A stretch of DNA of 64,000 bases from assembly GCF_022682495.2 (NCBI RefSeq), contig NC_071393.1:102351010-102415009 (forward strand), given 5' to 3'. Below the pieces are notes generated by a model that was not told where the DNA came from, ran no database searches, and saw only the letters and a program-made list of their open reading frames with translations. Made by a program: the position numbers and the translations under genes. This document shows positions 1 through 12,023 of the stretch, piece after piece. Source of the DNA: Desmodus rotundus (taxonomy: Eukaryota; Chordata; Mammalia; Chiroptera; Phyllostomidae). Position 1 is the stretch's first letter, and every line of letters starts with the position of its first letter.

Positions 1-387
1 AAGTACACAATAAAAGTCTTATTTTATGAAGCATTATTTATTTGGTTTGTTCTTTGTTGTCTTTTGAGATATCCTTGGGTTCGAGAAATTATAGGGTGGC
101 AAGCTTGTCTTACCCAGGTAACTGATTAAAATATTAGTAATGTCAGGCAAAGAGCAGAGTCATTTGATATTAAGATACTTTCTAATGGGCATAAATGGGC
201 AACTTTGGGGTGTGATTATTTAACCTTTTAAATATTCCCTGATTTCTACTACTGTTTAGCCATGTTTAGTACTTGTCTTATCTCCTTGAATAGCTTGTAT
301 ACTTTATCAAGTGTTCTGCCCAAATCAGATATTACAATGTATATTGGGTGTTCCTGACTTAGTAAGTCTTTTATTAAAAAACAAAAC
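1..387. other. Intronic sequence, nothing recognised
   Basis: AT-rich sequence left of the first HAL1 element. I see no exon, RNA gene or clear repeat. It is probably part of KTN1 intron 1, because the first coding exon lies about 21 kb to the right on the + strand. Confidence 0.4.
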
Positions 388-398
388 AAAACAGAGTG

Positions 399-2314
399 TG
401 TTGGGACTCCGGCCAAGATGGAGGCATAGGTAGACACACTGCGCCTCCTCACACAACCAAAACAAAGGACAACAACAAATTTAAAAACAAAAAACAACCA
501 GAACTGACAGAAAATCCAACTGTATGGAAGTCTGACAACCAAGGAGTTAAAGAAGAAACATTCATCCAGTAGGAGGGGCGGAGATGGGCAGCCTCGTGGA
601 GAGGACTCGCGGCAAGGTAGCTGGTGGAGCAGGTGGCCCCACATTCACGCACAGATAAACTGGGAGGAACTACTGGGGAACGATACAGACCGCACAACCC
701 AGCGCTCCAGCGCAGGGAAATAAAGGCTCAAACCTCTGACTGAAAACACCTGTGGGGGTTGAGGCGGCAGAGGGAGAAACTCCCAGCCTCACAGGAGAGT
801 TCCTTGGAGAGACCCACAGGGGCCTAGAATGTACATAAGCCTACCCACTGGGAATCAGCACCAGAAGGGCCCAATTTGCTTGTGGGTAGTGGGGGAAGTG
901 ACTCTATACTGGCAGAGAGTGGAACAAGCACCATTATTCCCTCTCGGACCCTCCCCCAGGTACAGCGTCACAGTGCAGTGATGAGCATTAACCTGTGCTG
1001 GTGAACACTTAAGGCTCCACTCCTTACTACATAACAGGTGCGCAGAGACTAAAAAAAAAAGCCCAAATGAAAGAATAGTTCAAAGGTCCAGAAAAAATAC
1101 AATTAAGCAATGAAGAGATAGTAACCTATCATATGCACAGTTCAAAACACTGGTTATCAGGATGCTCCAGGAACTCACTGGGTACTTCAACAGCATGAAA
1201 AAAGACCCAGGCAGCAATGAAGGTTGCATTATGTGAAATAAAACTACAGGGAACCAACAGTGATGGGAAGGAAACTGGGACTCAAATCAATGGTTTAGAG
1301 CAGAAGGAAGAAAAACATTCAACCAGAACAGAATGAAGAAACAATTCAAAAAAATGAGGAGAGGCTTAGGAACCTCCAGGACATCTTTAAACGTTCCAAC
1401 ATCTGAATCATAGGGGTGCCAGAAGAAGTGGAAGAGCAAGAAGTTGAAAACTTATTTCAACAAATAGTGCAGGAGAACTTGCCCAATCTGGCCAAGGAAA
1501 TAGACTTTAAGCAAGTCCAGGAAGCTCAGAGAGTCCCAAAGAAGTTGGACCCAAGGAGGAACACACCAAGGCACATCATAATTACATTAGCCAAGACTAA
1601 AGAGAAGGAGAGAATCTTAGAAGCAGCAAGAGAAAAGGACACAGTTACCTACAAAGGAGTTCCCATTAGACTGTCAGCTGATTTCTCAAAAGAAACCTTA
1701 CAGGAAAGAAGGGGCTGGAAAGAAGTATTCCAAGTCATGAAAGGCAGGGACCTACATCCAAGATTGCTCTATCCAGCAAAGCTTTCATTTATAATAGAAG
1801 GGCAGATAAAGTGCTTCCCAGAGAAGGTCAAGTTAAAGGAGTTTATCATCACTCAGCTCTTATTGTATGAAATGTTAAAGGGACTTATCTAAGAAAAAGA
1901 AGATAAAAAATATGAACACTAAAATGACAACAAACTCACAGCTATTAACAACTGAACCTACCCCTCCCCCCCCCCCAAAAAAAAGACGTAAGCAAACAAC
2001 TAGAACAGGAACAGAATCTCAGAAATGGAGATCACATGAAGGGTTATCAGCAGGGGAGTGGGAGGGGGAGAGAAGAGGGAAAGGTAGAGAATAAGTAGCA
2101 TAAATTTTAGGTAGAAAATAGACAGGGGTAGGTTAAGAATAATATAGGAAATGTAGAAGCCAAAGAACTTACATATATGACCCATGGACATGAACTAAAG
2201 GAGGGGAATGCGGCTGGGAGTGGGTGTGCAGGGCGGAGGGGAGTAAAGGGAGGAGGGTGAGAAATGGGACAACTGTAATAGCATAATCAATAAGATATAT
2301 TTTTTTTAAAAAAG
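399..2314 (+). mobile_element. HAL1-like half-LINE retrotransposon, full length (copy A)
   Basis: A complete non-LTR element bounded by an 11-bp target-site duplication, AAAACAGAGTG, at 388-398 and 2315-2325. It opens with the L1-type 5' start (GGCCAAGATGGAGGCATAGG) and ends with AGCATAATCAATAAGATAT plus a T/A-rich tail. It carries L1 ORF1 sequence: a decayed coiled-coil part (about 1060-1400), then an RRM-like and C-terminal domain (1416-1892) with the motifs RRNTPRHIII, YKGVPIRLSADFS and PRLLYPAKLSF. There is no ORF2 (reverse transcriptase); ORF1 passes straight into the 3' UTR, the defining trait of half-L1 elements. A TGA at 1404-1406 splits ORF1 just before the RRM. It is a non-autonomous retrocopy and not a host gene. 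Confidence 0.85.
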
Positions 2315-2331
2315 AAAACAGAGTGGAATTA

Positions 2332-2543
2332 GGCCCTGACCAGTGTGGTTCAGTTGGTTGGGCGTCATCCTGCAAAGTGATAGTTTGCTGGTTTGATTCC
2401 CACCCAGGGCACATGCAATATATACCTGTATCAAATTTTCACACTGTACATGTAAGTCTTGGGGCATGTAAGGCAGCCCATTGATGTTTCTCTCCATCTC
2501 TTTCTCCCTCCTTTCCCATCACCCTAAAAATAAATTTAAAAAC
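2332..2543 (+). mobile_element. Ves SINE
   Basis: A tRNA-derived bat SINE. The head starts GGCCCTGACCAGTGTGGTTCAG (A box region), followed by GGTTTGATTCCCACC (B box), the GGGCACATGC body and a CTCCATCTCTTTCTCCC pyrimidine tract ending in an AAAAATAAATTT tail. It is diverged and inserted just beyond the 3' duplication of HAL1 copy A. Confidence 0.85.
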
Positions 2544-2549
2544 TCTTAC

Positions 2550-2660
2550 ATCCAGGGACCCAACTGGCAAACCAGGTATGTGCCCTGGCTGGGAATCAAT
2601 CCAGCGACCTTTTGCTTTCCAGGTCAACGCCCAACCAACTGAACCACACTGGTTGGGGCT
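2550..2660 (-). mobile_element. Ves SINE, head fragment
   Basis: The 5' half of a Ves SINE in reverse orientation. It ends with the reverse complement of the head (GAACCACACTGGTTGGGGC) and contains the reverse B box (GGGAATCAATCC). The pyrimidine-rich 3' half is missing. With the + strand copy at 2332-2543 it forms a tail-to-tail inverted pair. Confidence 0.8.
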
Positions 2661-2723
2661 GATTCTTACATTTTTTAGTTAGTGACACTGTCTAAATTTA
2701 CCCACAATGAATTTAACCAATTT

Positions 2724-2945
2724 GGTTTTATTTTCTGAAAGGTTTTATTTATTTACTTTTAGAGAGAAGGGGAGGGAGAGAAGGAGAGAAACACTGCTTT
2801 GTGAGAGATACATCAATCAGTTGCTTAGGGTACTTGACTAGGGACCTGCACTGCAACCCAAGCATGTGCCTTGACTGGGAATCAAACTGGTGACCTTTTG
2901 GTTCGGAGGCCAGTGCTCAATCCACTGAGCCACACCAGCCAGGGC
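2724..2945 (-). mobile_element. Ves SINE
   Basis: A full-length reverse Ves SINE: TTTTATTTATTTACTTTTAG tail, purine tract GAGAAGGGGAGGGAGAG, reverse B box GGGAATCAAACTGG and head CCACACCAGCCAGGGC. The flanks TGAATTTAACCAATTT (left) and TGAATTCACCAATTTT (right) look like a slightly diverged target-site duplication. Confidence 0.88.
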
Positions 2946-3221
2946 TGAATTCACCAATTTTAGTTTAACCATTTTCTGCTATTTTTAGTACATGACGGTT
3001 CTTTTTTTTTTCTTAACTCTTCAGGCATCTTCTATAGTGGGGAAAACAGGCCTTTCATGGATTTTGAAATGTAGGATCATGGCATCTGTTCACTGTCTGT
3101 TAAAGATAGTACCTGTCTTTGCTTGGCTCTTGAGGTTACTGTGTAAACTGGTTTCTAAGCGCAGTCTCCAGAGCAGGGTGGCAATAGGGTAGGGACCTCT
3201 ACTTGTGGCCATATTTTATTT

Positions 3222-5380
3222 TATTTTATTTTTTCCAGCTTTATTGAGATATAATTAACATGTAAAATTGTGTGAGTTTAAGGTGTACGGTGTGATGATT
3301 TGATACAGGTATATATTGCGAAATGATTACCACAATAAGGTTAGTTAACACATTCATCAACCCATATATTTACTTTTTTTTTTTTTTAATCTTTTGTGGT
3401 GAGAACTTTTAATATTATTAACAAATTTCAGGTACATAGTACAGTATTGCTAACTATAGTGACTGTGCTGTACATGATGTCCCCAGAACTTACTCATATT
3501 ATAACTGGAAGTTTGTACTCTTTGACCACCTTCACCAATTCTCCCCCTGCAACCACCAATCTCCTCTCTCTGAGTTTGGTTATTAGATTACACCTGTAAA
3601 TGAGAGTGTATGGTATTTGTCTTTCTCTGATTTATTTCACTAAGCACAGTACCCTCAAGTACCATCCTTGTTGTTGGAAATGGCAGGATCTTCTTTTTTG
3701 TGGCAGAATGTTCCGTGTGTGTGTATATGTGTGAATATAAAGAGAATATGATGTGTGTGTGTAGTTGGTCCAGAAAATACCCAGCCATGCAATATGAAAA
3801 ACAGAGACATTTACTGAAGAAGGTACAAGATATAAAAAACATTGTACATAGGACATTGATACCTCAGTCTCCTTCAAAGTAGGCACCCATGGTTTATCTC
3901 TGGTTATGACCTTCTTGAGGAAACCTGGTTCATTGGTAGTGGTTTGACTCAAGTCATTAGCAATTGCATCACGATGTTCCTTCTGCTCTGGTAGCAGAAG
4001 CTGCGGCACAGACTTTGCTGTGACATGTTTCATGCCAAGATCCTGTGTCAAAATCTCGGACATAGTAATTTTTGGAATCCCCAGATCAGCTTCTAGTTCT
4101 TGCAGGTATCAGTCACTGATCTTTGTTGTTTCCAGCTTGTACCCGTTCAACATTTTCAGGGGTTCTGCCTGTTGCAGGCCTTCTGGAACATGGATCACTT
4201 TCAGCAGATGCTTGACCACCTTTGAAGCATTTATTTGTACTGCACTCATTGCAGTATCCCCAAAAGCCTTCTGAAACATTTGAGTAGTTTCTGTGAAGGA
4301 ATGTTCAAGCTCAACACAAAATGTAATGCATATTCATTGTTCCACTCACTCAGTGGTTTTGAATGTGACAGCAACACAGTACACACGCTTGCTCCATGGT
4401 GTCTACTGCTCCCACTGACTAGTACAGTGAAATCATTGTTCACATGTGCACATTCCAGTCCACTCTCCTTGGCTGTCAGGTTACATGAGTGTCGTGCAAA
4501 GGGTTCTTGTTACATTAACAGTGGCTGGACTTTTTCTGGATAGACTATACTTTTAATATATATATGTGTATATATTTTCTTTATTTGTCTGTTGACAGAC
4601 ACTTTGTTTCCATGTCTTGGCTATTATAAATATTTACAGATAATGCTTAATTGAATGGGGAGGGGGGTATAGATATCTCTTCGATATAGTGATTTCATTT
4701 CCATTGGATATATACCTAGAAGTGGATTGCTGGATTATATGGTAGCTCTATTTTCAATTTTTTGAGGAACCTCCGTACTGTTTTCTACCGTGGCTGTGGA
4801 AAACTTTACATTCCCAGCAACAGTTCACAAAGGTTCTCTTTTCTCTGTATTCTAGCCAGTCTTGTTACATCTTCTTTTTTTGATAATAGCCATTCTGATA
4901 GGTATAAGGTCATACATATATTTGTAGTTTGGATTTGCATTTTCCTGATGATTGGTGCCGTCAAGGTACCTTTTCACGTACCCATTGGCCATTTGTGTAT
5001 TTCCTTTGGAGGAATGTCCATTCCTGTCCTTTGCCCTTTTTTAAATCAGATTATTATTATTATTAGTACTAGTATTTGCTGTTGAGTTGTGTGCCTGCCT
5101 TATATATTTTGAATACTAATCTCTTATTTGATATGTATTTTGCAAATATTTTTCTCCCAATCTGTGGATTACCATTTTATTGTTTTGATTTGTTTCGCTG
5201 TGCAGAAACTTTTTAGTTTCATGTAGTCCTTGTTGATTTTTACTTTTGTTGCTTGTACTTTTCACGTCATAAGCAGAACATCTCTCCAAGACCTTTATCA
5301 AAGAGCTAATTTACTTTTTTTTTTCTTGTAGGAGCTTTATGGTTTCTGGTCTTACATTTAAGTTTTTAAACAATTTCTAT
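3222..5380 (-). mobile_element. Old L1 3' region, split by a mariner insertion
   Basis: A reverse-oriented mammalian L1 (L1M-type). The 3' UTR comes first (TCCAGCTTTATTGAGATATA, then GGTGTACGGTGTGATGATTTGA), followed after the mariner at 3764-4545 by the antisense of ORF2's 3' part: GATTTCATTTCCATTGGATA, GGATTGCTGGATTATATGG, GATTTGCATTTTCCTGATGA and GCTGTGCAGAAACTTTTTAG. Reading frames are broken. The right edge is approximate. Confidence 0.8.
3764..4545 (-). mobile_element. Mariner (Tc1/mariner) transposon remnant, internally deleted
   Basis: A DNA transposon inserted in the reverse L1. The ends are inverted repeats: GTTGGTCCAGAAAATACCCA at the left and, reversed, a matching TCCAGAAAAAGTCCAGCCA at the right, flanked by TA dinucleotides (3762-3763 and 4546-4547). 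The minus strand encodes mariner transposase pieces: ELEADLGIPK (helix-turn-helix part), SEILTQDLGM, LLLPEQKEHR and VITRDKPWV. The last matches the family's VITGDESWV catalytic block with the first Asp retained. After that block the sequence jumps to the 3' end, so the rest of the catalytic domain is deleted. The frames shift in the N-terminal part. It is inactive. Confidence 0.8.
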
Positions 5381-5504
5381 AGCTGGAAGAAGATTCTTTA
5401 GCTTCATTATGGGTTAATAATTTCTTAAGAGAAGTAATTCTCTAGGAAAATATGAAAATGAAAATGTATAAGTAGTTTCTTTGTCTTATTTTATTTTTCA
5501 CTTA

Positions 5505-5745
5505 CAGTTTATAATCAATATTATTTTGTATTACTTTCAGGTGTACGACACAGTGGTTTGACAATCATATACCTTGTTACAAAGTATTCCCCCAATAACT
5601 CAAGTACCCACCTTGTACCACTGATAGCCACTACAATACTATTGACTATATTTTCTGTGCTGTCCCTTACTCCTGGTGACTATTTTGTAACTACCATTTT
5701 GTACTTTGCCCTGTTTTAATTCTTTCATTTGTATGTACTTGGAGT
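5505..5745 (-). mobile_element. Old L1 3' UTR fragment
   Basis: Antisense L1 3' end: TACTTTCAGGTGTACGACAC, a run of CAATCATATACCTTGTTACA, then CCACCTTGTACCACTGATAG. It is short, truncated and non-coding. Confidence 0.55.
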
Positions 5746-6519
5746 TTTGAGTATATGTAAGATTTTGCTATTCACAATTTTGCTGTTTGTGCAGACTCTA
5801 TGCTTTCTCTTAAATAGCAGAGGTGAGAATTTGTGTAATGACATTAAAATAAAAATTAAAATGTAGACTGTGGAAGCGTAGAAATTGAAATATAGACAGT
5901 AGAAAAGATTGCAGAGTTTTGGAAAAAATAATCAGGCTTCTACTGTTGTTTAATTGTGTACTTGACTGTAAAATGCTGTGCAGTTTTGTCCTAATTTTAT
6001 ATGGCTTTGTGCTTGGAAGCTCTGAACACTGTAATTGAAAGCCAGAAGGAGAAAATACTTTGCTAGCATTTTTGCCCCTTGCTTCTTAAAAAGTTTATTA
6101 GGAAAAAGGTCAGCTCTAATCCCTAATAAAAGAGTTTTATAATACAGTCAATCAGTCATATTCTGTTTGGAAAAAGTATTGCTCGTTTACAAAAGCTACA
6201 TTCTGGATTATTAAATTTCAGATAAAGTATTTTTTATTATTTGCTAACCTTATCAATTAGTTCTGTTAAATATAGCTGACAGACATTTGCTTCTGAAAAA
6301 TGCATATTCCAATGTTTAGCTGAATTTGGAATTCTGTGTTAATAATGGTCATTGTTTCTATGGAGATTTTATTCCATTATCCTTGGGCTTCTCTTGCTGA
6401 GTAATATGTACGTCTAATTTCATTCCTTTATAGGTAATTTTTTCTGTGTTGCTTTTAAGAACTGCATTGCATCTTTTGAATTACACAGTTTTACTACACA
6501 TAGGTTTAGATATGTTTCT
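5746..6519. other. Intronic sequence, nothing recognised
   Basis: AT-rich sequence with no long open frame, splice-flanked exon or clear repeat. Most likely unique intron 1 sequence or repeat too old to recognise by eye. Confidence 0.35.
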
Positions 6520-7090
6520 TTTCATTTATGATGTCCAGATTTTGTCGCCCTTCTGGAATTAGAAGATTGATATCTTTCAACAGTTTTTGAAAATTCTCAG
6601 CTGTTATCTTCTCAAATATTATCTTTCATGGTTCTTTTCTCTCAAATTTCCATTTGACCTAATTGGACCATTTCATTCCCTCCTTCATGTCTGTTAATTT
6701 TTCTCTCATGTTTCCCTAACATATTCTTTTGTGCTGAAGTGTCCATTTTTAATCAGATCTTTCTGTTTGATAATTCTTCAACTGTGTATGATAATCAGTC
6801 CATTTTGTTTGTGTATGTGTAGTTTGTTTAGTTTAATATCTGTGTGTGTATGTGCATATGTATGTGAATGCTCACAACTTAGTTTCTTCAACACTCAGTT
6901 GCTTTGGTCTTTTATATGAGTGTTGTATTCTTTTTTCATGTGTGTGATTTCTTTTATGCTTCTAATAGCTGAAAAATTATTTTTTTAATAGTGTCTTACA
7001 ATATTCTTTTTGGCTTTCTTGGGGATGTAGTCCCTGTTGGTATCTATTTGGGTGGGTTTCTTTTTTCATTTTTTGTTGTAAGTTCACCTT
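6520..7090 (-). mobile_element. Probable ancient L1/HAL1 ORF1 fragment
   Basis: T-rich sequence with phrases that resemble antisense ORF1 of old L1 or HAL1 (GATTTTGTCGCCCTTCTGGA, CAAATTTCCATTTGACC, CTGTTTGATAATTCTTCAAC). It is too diverged to be sure and has no coding capacity. Confidence 0.35.
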
Positions 7091-7232
7091 CAGCAAGAGC
7101 GCATCTGCAAATACTGTACTGTGCAGGCTAGACTGGGTGGAAGGAGTTTTTCTCCAGAGACTTATATGACTTTGAAGCTGTTTTTGTGTTACTATTTTTT
7201 ATATTGCTCATCTTTATTTATTTTTCATTGCA

Positions 7233-7300
7233 TTTTTGGGTTGACATTGGTTAATAAAATTATAGGTCTCAAAGCTTGTGTTAATATTTTTTATAGAAGG
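7233..7300 (-). mobile_element. L1 3'-end fragment
   Basis: Contains GGGTTGACATTGGTTAATAA and AAATTATAGGTCTCAAAGC, the antisense 3' end common to mammalian L1M elements (compare 14502-14548, and the sense form near 42460). Short and non-coding. Confidence 0.5.
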
Positions 7301-7654
7301 GGTTGGGGTATTCTGTACCTGCAGAAACCATTATAGATGCCAATCTCAGAACCTGTGATTATGAAAATTTTTGTCTAGCCTTTGGGTGGTAGGAAAAGCA
7401 GACAAGCATTTGCTTTTCTTTGTGTCAGTATAGGGGCTTCTTTTCCCTTAGTTTATCCTTTGCTGACCGTGGACCCCTTGAAAAGTCTCAGTTTTATGTA
7501 CCCGTCTCATTTCCACTTCCTCAGCTTGCCGCCCAGTGTCTCCTGTTTTAGCCTTAAATGGCCATTAACACCTTAATTTTCAGAAAACTCACCTATTTTA
7601 AAGCAAAACAATCTGTTACCTTTTTTCCCCCCCTATTTTTTGTGGAGGGTAGCG

Positions 7655-7872
7655 TTGGTTTATAATAGTGTATAAGTTTAAGGTGTACAGCATTATAAAT
7701 TGACACCTGTGTGTACTACGTCATGCTCACCACCAAAAGTCTAGTTTCCATTCGTTACCATACAATTGAGCCCCTTTATCTGTTTCATCTACCCTCTACC
7801 CCCATTCCCCACTGGTAATCACCAGTCTGCTGTATGCCTCTCTAAGTTTGCTTTTGTTTTGTTTCTGTCTTT
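7655..7872 (-). mobile_element. Old L1 3' UTR fragment
   Basis: Antisense L1 3' end: GTATAAGTTTAAGGTGTACA, GTCATGCTCACCACCAAAAG, CACTGGTAATCACCAGTCTG. It is interrupted on its right by the truncated HAL1 at 7873-8165. Confidence 0.6.
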
Positions 7873-8165
7873 TAAAAAATATGTTTTATTGATTATGCTA
7901 TTACAGTTGTTCCATTCCCACCCCCGAACCCCTCTGACCTGCACCCTCCCTCTCACCTGCATTCCCCCCATGCCTGAGTTCATGTCCATGGGTCGTACAT
8001 ATAAATTCTTTGGCTTCTCCATTTCCTATACTATTCTTAATCTCCCCCTGTCTATTTTGTACCTACCAATTTGTGCTTCTTAATCCCTGTGCCTTTTCCC
8101 CCATTCTCCTCCCTTTTCTTCCCCGCTGATAACCCTCTATGTGATCTCCATTTCTGTTACGTTTA
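7873..8165 (-). mobile_element. HAL1-like retrotransposon, 5'-truncated (copy B)
   Basis: Only the 3' UTR is present, in reverse: TTTTATTGATTATGCTATTA, then CATGTCCATGGGTCGTACAT and CTTTGGCTTCTCCATTTCC, ending inside GTGATCTCCATTTCTGTT. It matches the 3' ends of the full-length copies C and E. It has no ORF1 and looks like a standard 5' truncation from incomplete reverse transcription. Confidence 0.8.
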
Positions 8166-8661
8166 TTTGGAAGAATTTTTGTTCATATTGCTAGAAATGG
8201 ATTTCTCAAATTAGTTTTTAAAAGTCATGATTTAATTTATAAATTTAAAATGTAATAGGCTAAGTTTAAATAATAGTAATATGTGTGCTTGGTGGGAATA
8301 TGTAAACATTGTGAAATACCTAAGGTAAAAAGTTACCAGGAAAAGTATCTAGAAGTTAACATAGAGTTAATGGTTTCTACTGTGTCTTCCAGGAGTATAT
8401 ATAAGCATGACTGTCACATAAAGCAAAATTTTCTCTTTATACCATTTTGTAACTTGCTTTTTGTATATTTTGGTTTGTTTACAACTTTTTTTTAATGTTT
8501 CCCATATTACATGTGAAGTTCTACAGCAAGCCTAACTAGTCATTTTCCTAATGTTGGACATGGCTCTTTCTAGTTTTATTTGCCCAAATTTCTAAATAGA
8601 TTACAGTCATTATAATCGAACTAACACTATAGGAGAATACTGATTTTCACTCTGGCCTATG
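8166..8661. other. Intronic sequence, nothing recognised
   Basis: AT-rich sequence between two HAL1 insertions. The only feature I see is a short stretch after 8460 rich in T. There is no supported gene. Confidence 0.35.
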
Positions 8662-8672
8662 CCTAATTTTTT

Positions 8673-10564
8673 AAAAAATATATTTTATTGATTATGCTAT
8701 TACAGTTGTCCCATTTCCCCCCCCTTCACTCCATTCCATCCTGCACATCCCCTCCCTCCCACATTCCCCCCCTATAGTTCATGTCCATGGGTCATACTTA
8801 TAAGTTCTTTGGCTTCTACATTTCCTATACTCTTCTTACCCACGCCCCGTCTTATTTTCTACCTACCATTTATGCTACTTATTCTCTGTACCCTTTCCCC
8901 CCTCTCTCCCCCTCCCACTCCCCTGTTGATAGCCCTCCATGTGATCTCCATGTGGTTCTGTTCCTGTTCTAGCTGTTTGCTAAATTTGCTTTTGTTTTTG
9001 TTTTAGGTGTGGTTGTTAATAACTGTGAGTTTGCTGTCATTTTTACTGTTCATATTTTTTATCTTCTTTTTCTTAGATAAATCCCATTAACATTTCATAT
9101 AATAAGGGCTTGATGATGATGAACTCCTTTAACTTGACCTTATCTGAGAAGCACTTTATCTGCCCTTCCATTCTAAAGGATAGCTTTGCTGGATAGAGCA
9201 ATCTTGGATGTAGGTCCTTGCCTTTCATGACCTAGAATACTTCTTTCCAGCCCCTTCTTGCCTGTAATGTCTCTTGTGAGAAATCAGCTGGCAGCCTTAT
9301 GGGAACTCCTTTGTAGGTAACTGTGTCCTTTTCTCTTGCAGCTTCTAAGATTCTCTCCTTCTGTTTATCTTGGCTAATGTAATTATGATGTGCCTTGGTG
9401 TGTTCCTCCTTGGGTCCAGCTTCTTTGGGACTCTCTGAGCTTCCTGGACTTCCTGGAAGTCTTATTTTCTTTGCCAGATTAGGGAAGTTCTTCACTATTT
9501 GTTCAAATAAGTTTTCAGTTTTCTGTTGTTCCTCTTCTCCTTCTGGCACCCCTATAATTCGGATGTTGGAACCATTAAAGATGTCCTGGAGGTTCCTAAG
9601 TCTCTCCTCATTTTTTTGAATTCTTGTTTCTTCATTCTGTTCTGGTTGGATGTTTGTTTCTTCCTTCTGGTCGACACCATTGATTTGAGTCCCAGTTTCC
9701 TTCCCATCACTATTGGTTCCCTGTACATTTTCCTGTTTCTCTTAGCATAGTCTTCATTTTTTCATCTAATTTGTGACCAAATCCAACCAATTCTGTGAGC
9801 TTCCTGATTACCAGAACTGTGCATCTGATAGGGTGGCTATCTCTTTGTTGCTTAGTTGTATTTTTTTCTGGATCTTTGATCTGTTCTTTCATTTGGGCCA
9901 TTTGTTTTTGTGTTGGAGCACCTGTTATGTAGTAAGGGGCGGAGCCTTAGGTGTTCACCAGGGCGGGGTAATGCTGATTGCTGCACTGTGACACGGAACG
10001 TGGGGGAGGGGTCCAATAGGGAGCAGTGGCGCTTGCTCCACTCTCTCAGTTTTCAGTCACTCCCTCCGCTACCCACAGGCAAATTAGGCCCTTTTGGTGC
10101 TGATTCCCGAGTGGGTGGGCTTGTGTACGCTCTAGGCCCCTGTGGGCCTCTCCAATGAACTCTCCTGTGAGGCTGGGAGTTTCTCCCACTGCCACCTCAA
10201 CCCCTTCAGGTGTTTTCGATCAGTGGTTTGAGGCTTTATTTCCCCAAGCTGGAACTGTGGGTTGGGCAGTCTGTCACCTGGTCCACCAGCTGTTGCCTCT
10301 CCGGCCAGCTGCAGCTTTTCCCATCCCTCTCCACAATCTGCCACCTCGCTGGGTCTGCCAGCTGCTGCCTTGCCCTGAGTCCTCTCTGACCCTCCTACTG
10401 GTCTGGATGAATGTTTCTTCTTTATCTCCTTGGTTGTCGGACTTCCACACCGTTGGATTTTCTGTCAGTTCTGGTTGTTTTTTGTTTTAAAATTGTTGCT
10501 GTCCTTCTTGGTTGTGCGAAGAGGCACAGTGTGTCTACCTGTGCCTCCATCTTGGCTGGAAGTC
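8673..10564 (-). mobile_element. HAL1-like half-LINE retrotransposon, full length (copy C)
   Basis: Reverse-oriented and bounded by an 11-bp target-site duplication, CCTAATTTTTT, at 8662-8672 and 10565-10575. The 3' end lies at the left (TATTTTATTGATTATGCTAT) and the 5' end at the right (reverse of AGCCAAGATGGAGGCACAGG). The minus strand carries ORF1 with MPEGEEEQQKTENLFEQIV, the RRM part, and YKGVPIRLPADFSQETLQ of the C-terminal domain at 9232-9549, plus a coiled-coil part at 9710-9901. There is no ORF2. At the codon where copies A and G have TGA, this copy has CGA (9559-9561, minus strand), so here the RRM entry is not interrupted. Confidence 0.85.
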
Positions 10565-10575
10565 CCTAATTTTTT

Positions 10576-10800
10576 TTTTTAGACTGCTGTATCGAGGTAT
10601 GATTGACATATTAAAGTGTACAATATGATAAATTTTGACCTGTACACTGGTGAAACCATCACCACAGTCAAGATCATGAACATATACGTCATCTCCAGTG
10701 TTTCCTCCTGCCCCTTGTAATCTCATTTGCACGTGTTCTTGTTCTGCCGGACTAAGTGGAGAGAGGTAGTAGCATACTGTTTTAATTTGCATTTCTTTAA
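10576..10800 (-). mobile_element. Old L1 3' UTR fragment
   Basis: Antisense L1 3' end: GCTGTATCGAGGTATGATTG, AGTGTACAATATGATAAATT, GTGAAACCATCACCACAGTC. Non-coding. HAL1 copy C inserted at its left edge. Confidence 0.6.
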
Positions 10801-10989
10801 TGTGACTGAATTTGCACTAAAAAATACATACAGGTTATCTTTTTTTTTTTTTTTCCTTCTGGAAACCTTTTAAACATGTCCTTCAACCATGTTCCTTTTG
10901 GGTTCATCTTTTTCTCACATTATAACTGATACTTGTGAGTAAAGACAACTACATTTGTCATTCTTTTAGGTTAATTACTTATTTTTTTT

Positions 10990-11300
10990 GCCTAAAATAA
11001 AACTTGGATCCGTATATAGTTGAAATAGGGGCTTAATTCCCTCCACTCTCCCATCCCCAAATGACCATCATTTGTGCCAGTACTACTTCTTAAATAATCC
11101 GTTATTTTTTTACTGTTGATTTGAAATGGGCTGTTGATGATATACTAAATTTTTCTATATATTTGGGGCTATTTCTGTTTGTGTTTATTTGACTGTTCTT
11201 GGGCAAGTTTTTAAAATTCTTGTTTCATAAGTGAAGCTTTTTCATTAGTTCCCATACAGTCTTTTGGATAGTATTTGACATTCTTGTCTCACCATTTCCA
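10990..11300 (-). mobile_element. Old L1 ORF2 fragment
   Basis: Antisense of the L1 ORF2 3' half: CTTCTTAAATAATCCGTTAT, TGTTGATTTGAAATGGGCTG and ATATACTAAATTTTTCTATA. Highly diverged with no open frame. Confidence 0.45.
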
Positions 11301-12023
11301 TTTTATGTTTAGTATGTGAATGATGTTTCTAAGTATGATGTCTTTCTGAAAATCAACAAGAATAAATATAACATTTTATTATTTTAGTACTTTCATTGTT
11401 GAGTGACTTAAGGTGATGCATCTAAGAGTTATTTTTCAGCCTGTTATGTTCAACTTTAACATCCAAGCCAAACTTTCCTAAGGGATAACAGATTTTGAAA
11501 TAGGTTTTCTGTTTCTGGAAAATTTAACAGATAACAGACACCACTTATTAGGACCACCTCATGGTAGTGGGACTGGACATACTTGATGAGGTTAAGATAG
11601 ATATAGGGCCACAGGGAGAAGTTACAGAGAGGTAAGATTTTAGATCAAAACTAGAATGTTCTGATGTCTTTTCTGAAGATATAAAAGGGGCTTAGGGAAG
11701 GTGCACATTCCTGGTTTTTAGGCATAGGCTCACTGACCATCGGGTCAAATCCTTGAATGGCTAGTAGGAGTAGTTGGTCCTTTCCAACTTAGTATTCTTA
11801 TGAAAAGTAAATGTAGGTCAAGATTATAAATTTTAGGGGGAGAAAGTCTTCTGTATATGGTGTAGCTGTTTTAGTTACTGCATTATTGGTGAGAGTTTCA
11901 TGTTCTGATGTTAATTTTTGAATAATTTATATGATTTATGTTCTTATTGTAAACTTATATATTGATTTGAAATACTGGGTATTTAAAATGTGTTCAGTTT
12001 TTGGTTTTAAAACTTTTAATTTT
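11301..12023. other. Intronic sequence, nothing recognised
   Basis: AT-rich intron 1 sequence. I see no exon, RNA gene or recognisable repeat apart from weak, undecidable similarity to old repeats. Confidence 0.35.

Noticed and set aside
1416..1892. 158-residue open frame that looks like a gene
   Set aside because: It is the ORF1 RRM and C-terminal domain of HAL1 copy A, flanked by target-site duplications. The same protein recurs in six copies here.
10155..10490. 111-residue open frame
   Set aside because: It is the antisense of the GC-rich 5' region of HAL1 copy C and resembles no known protein.
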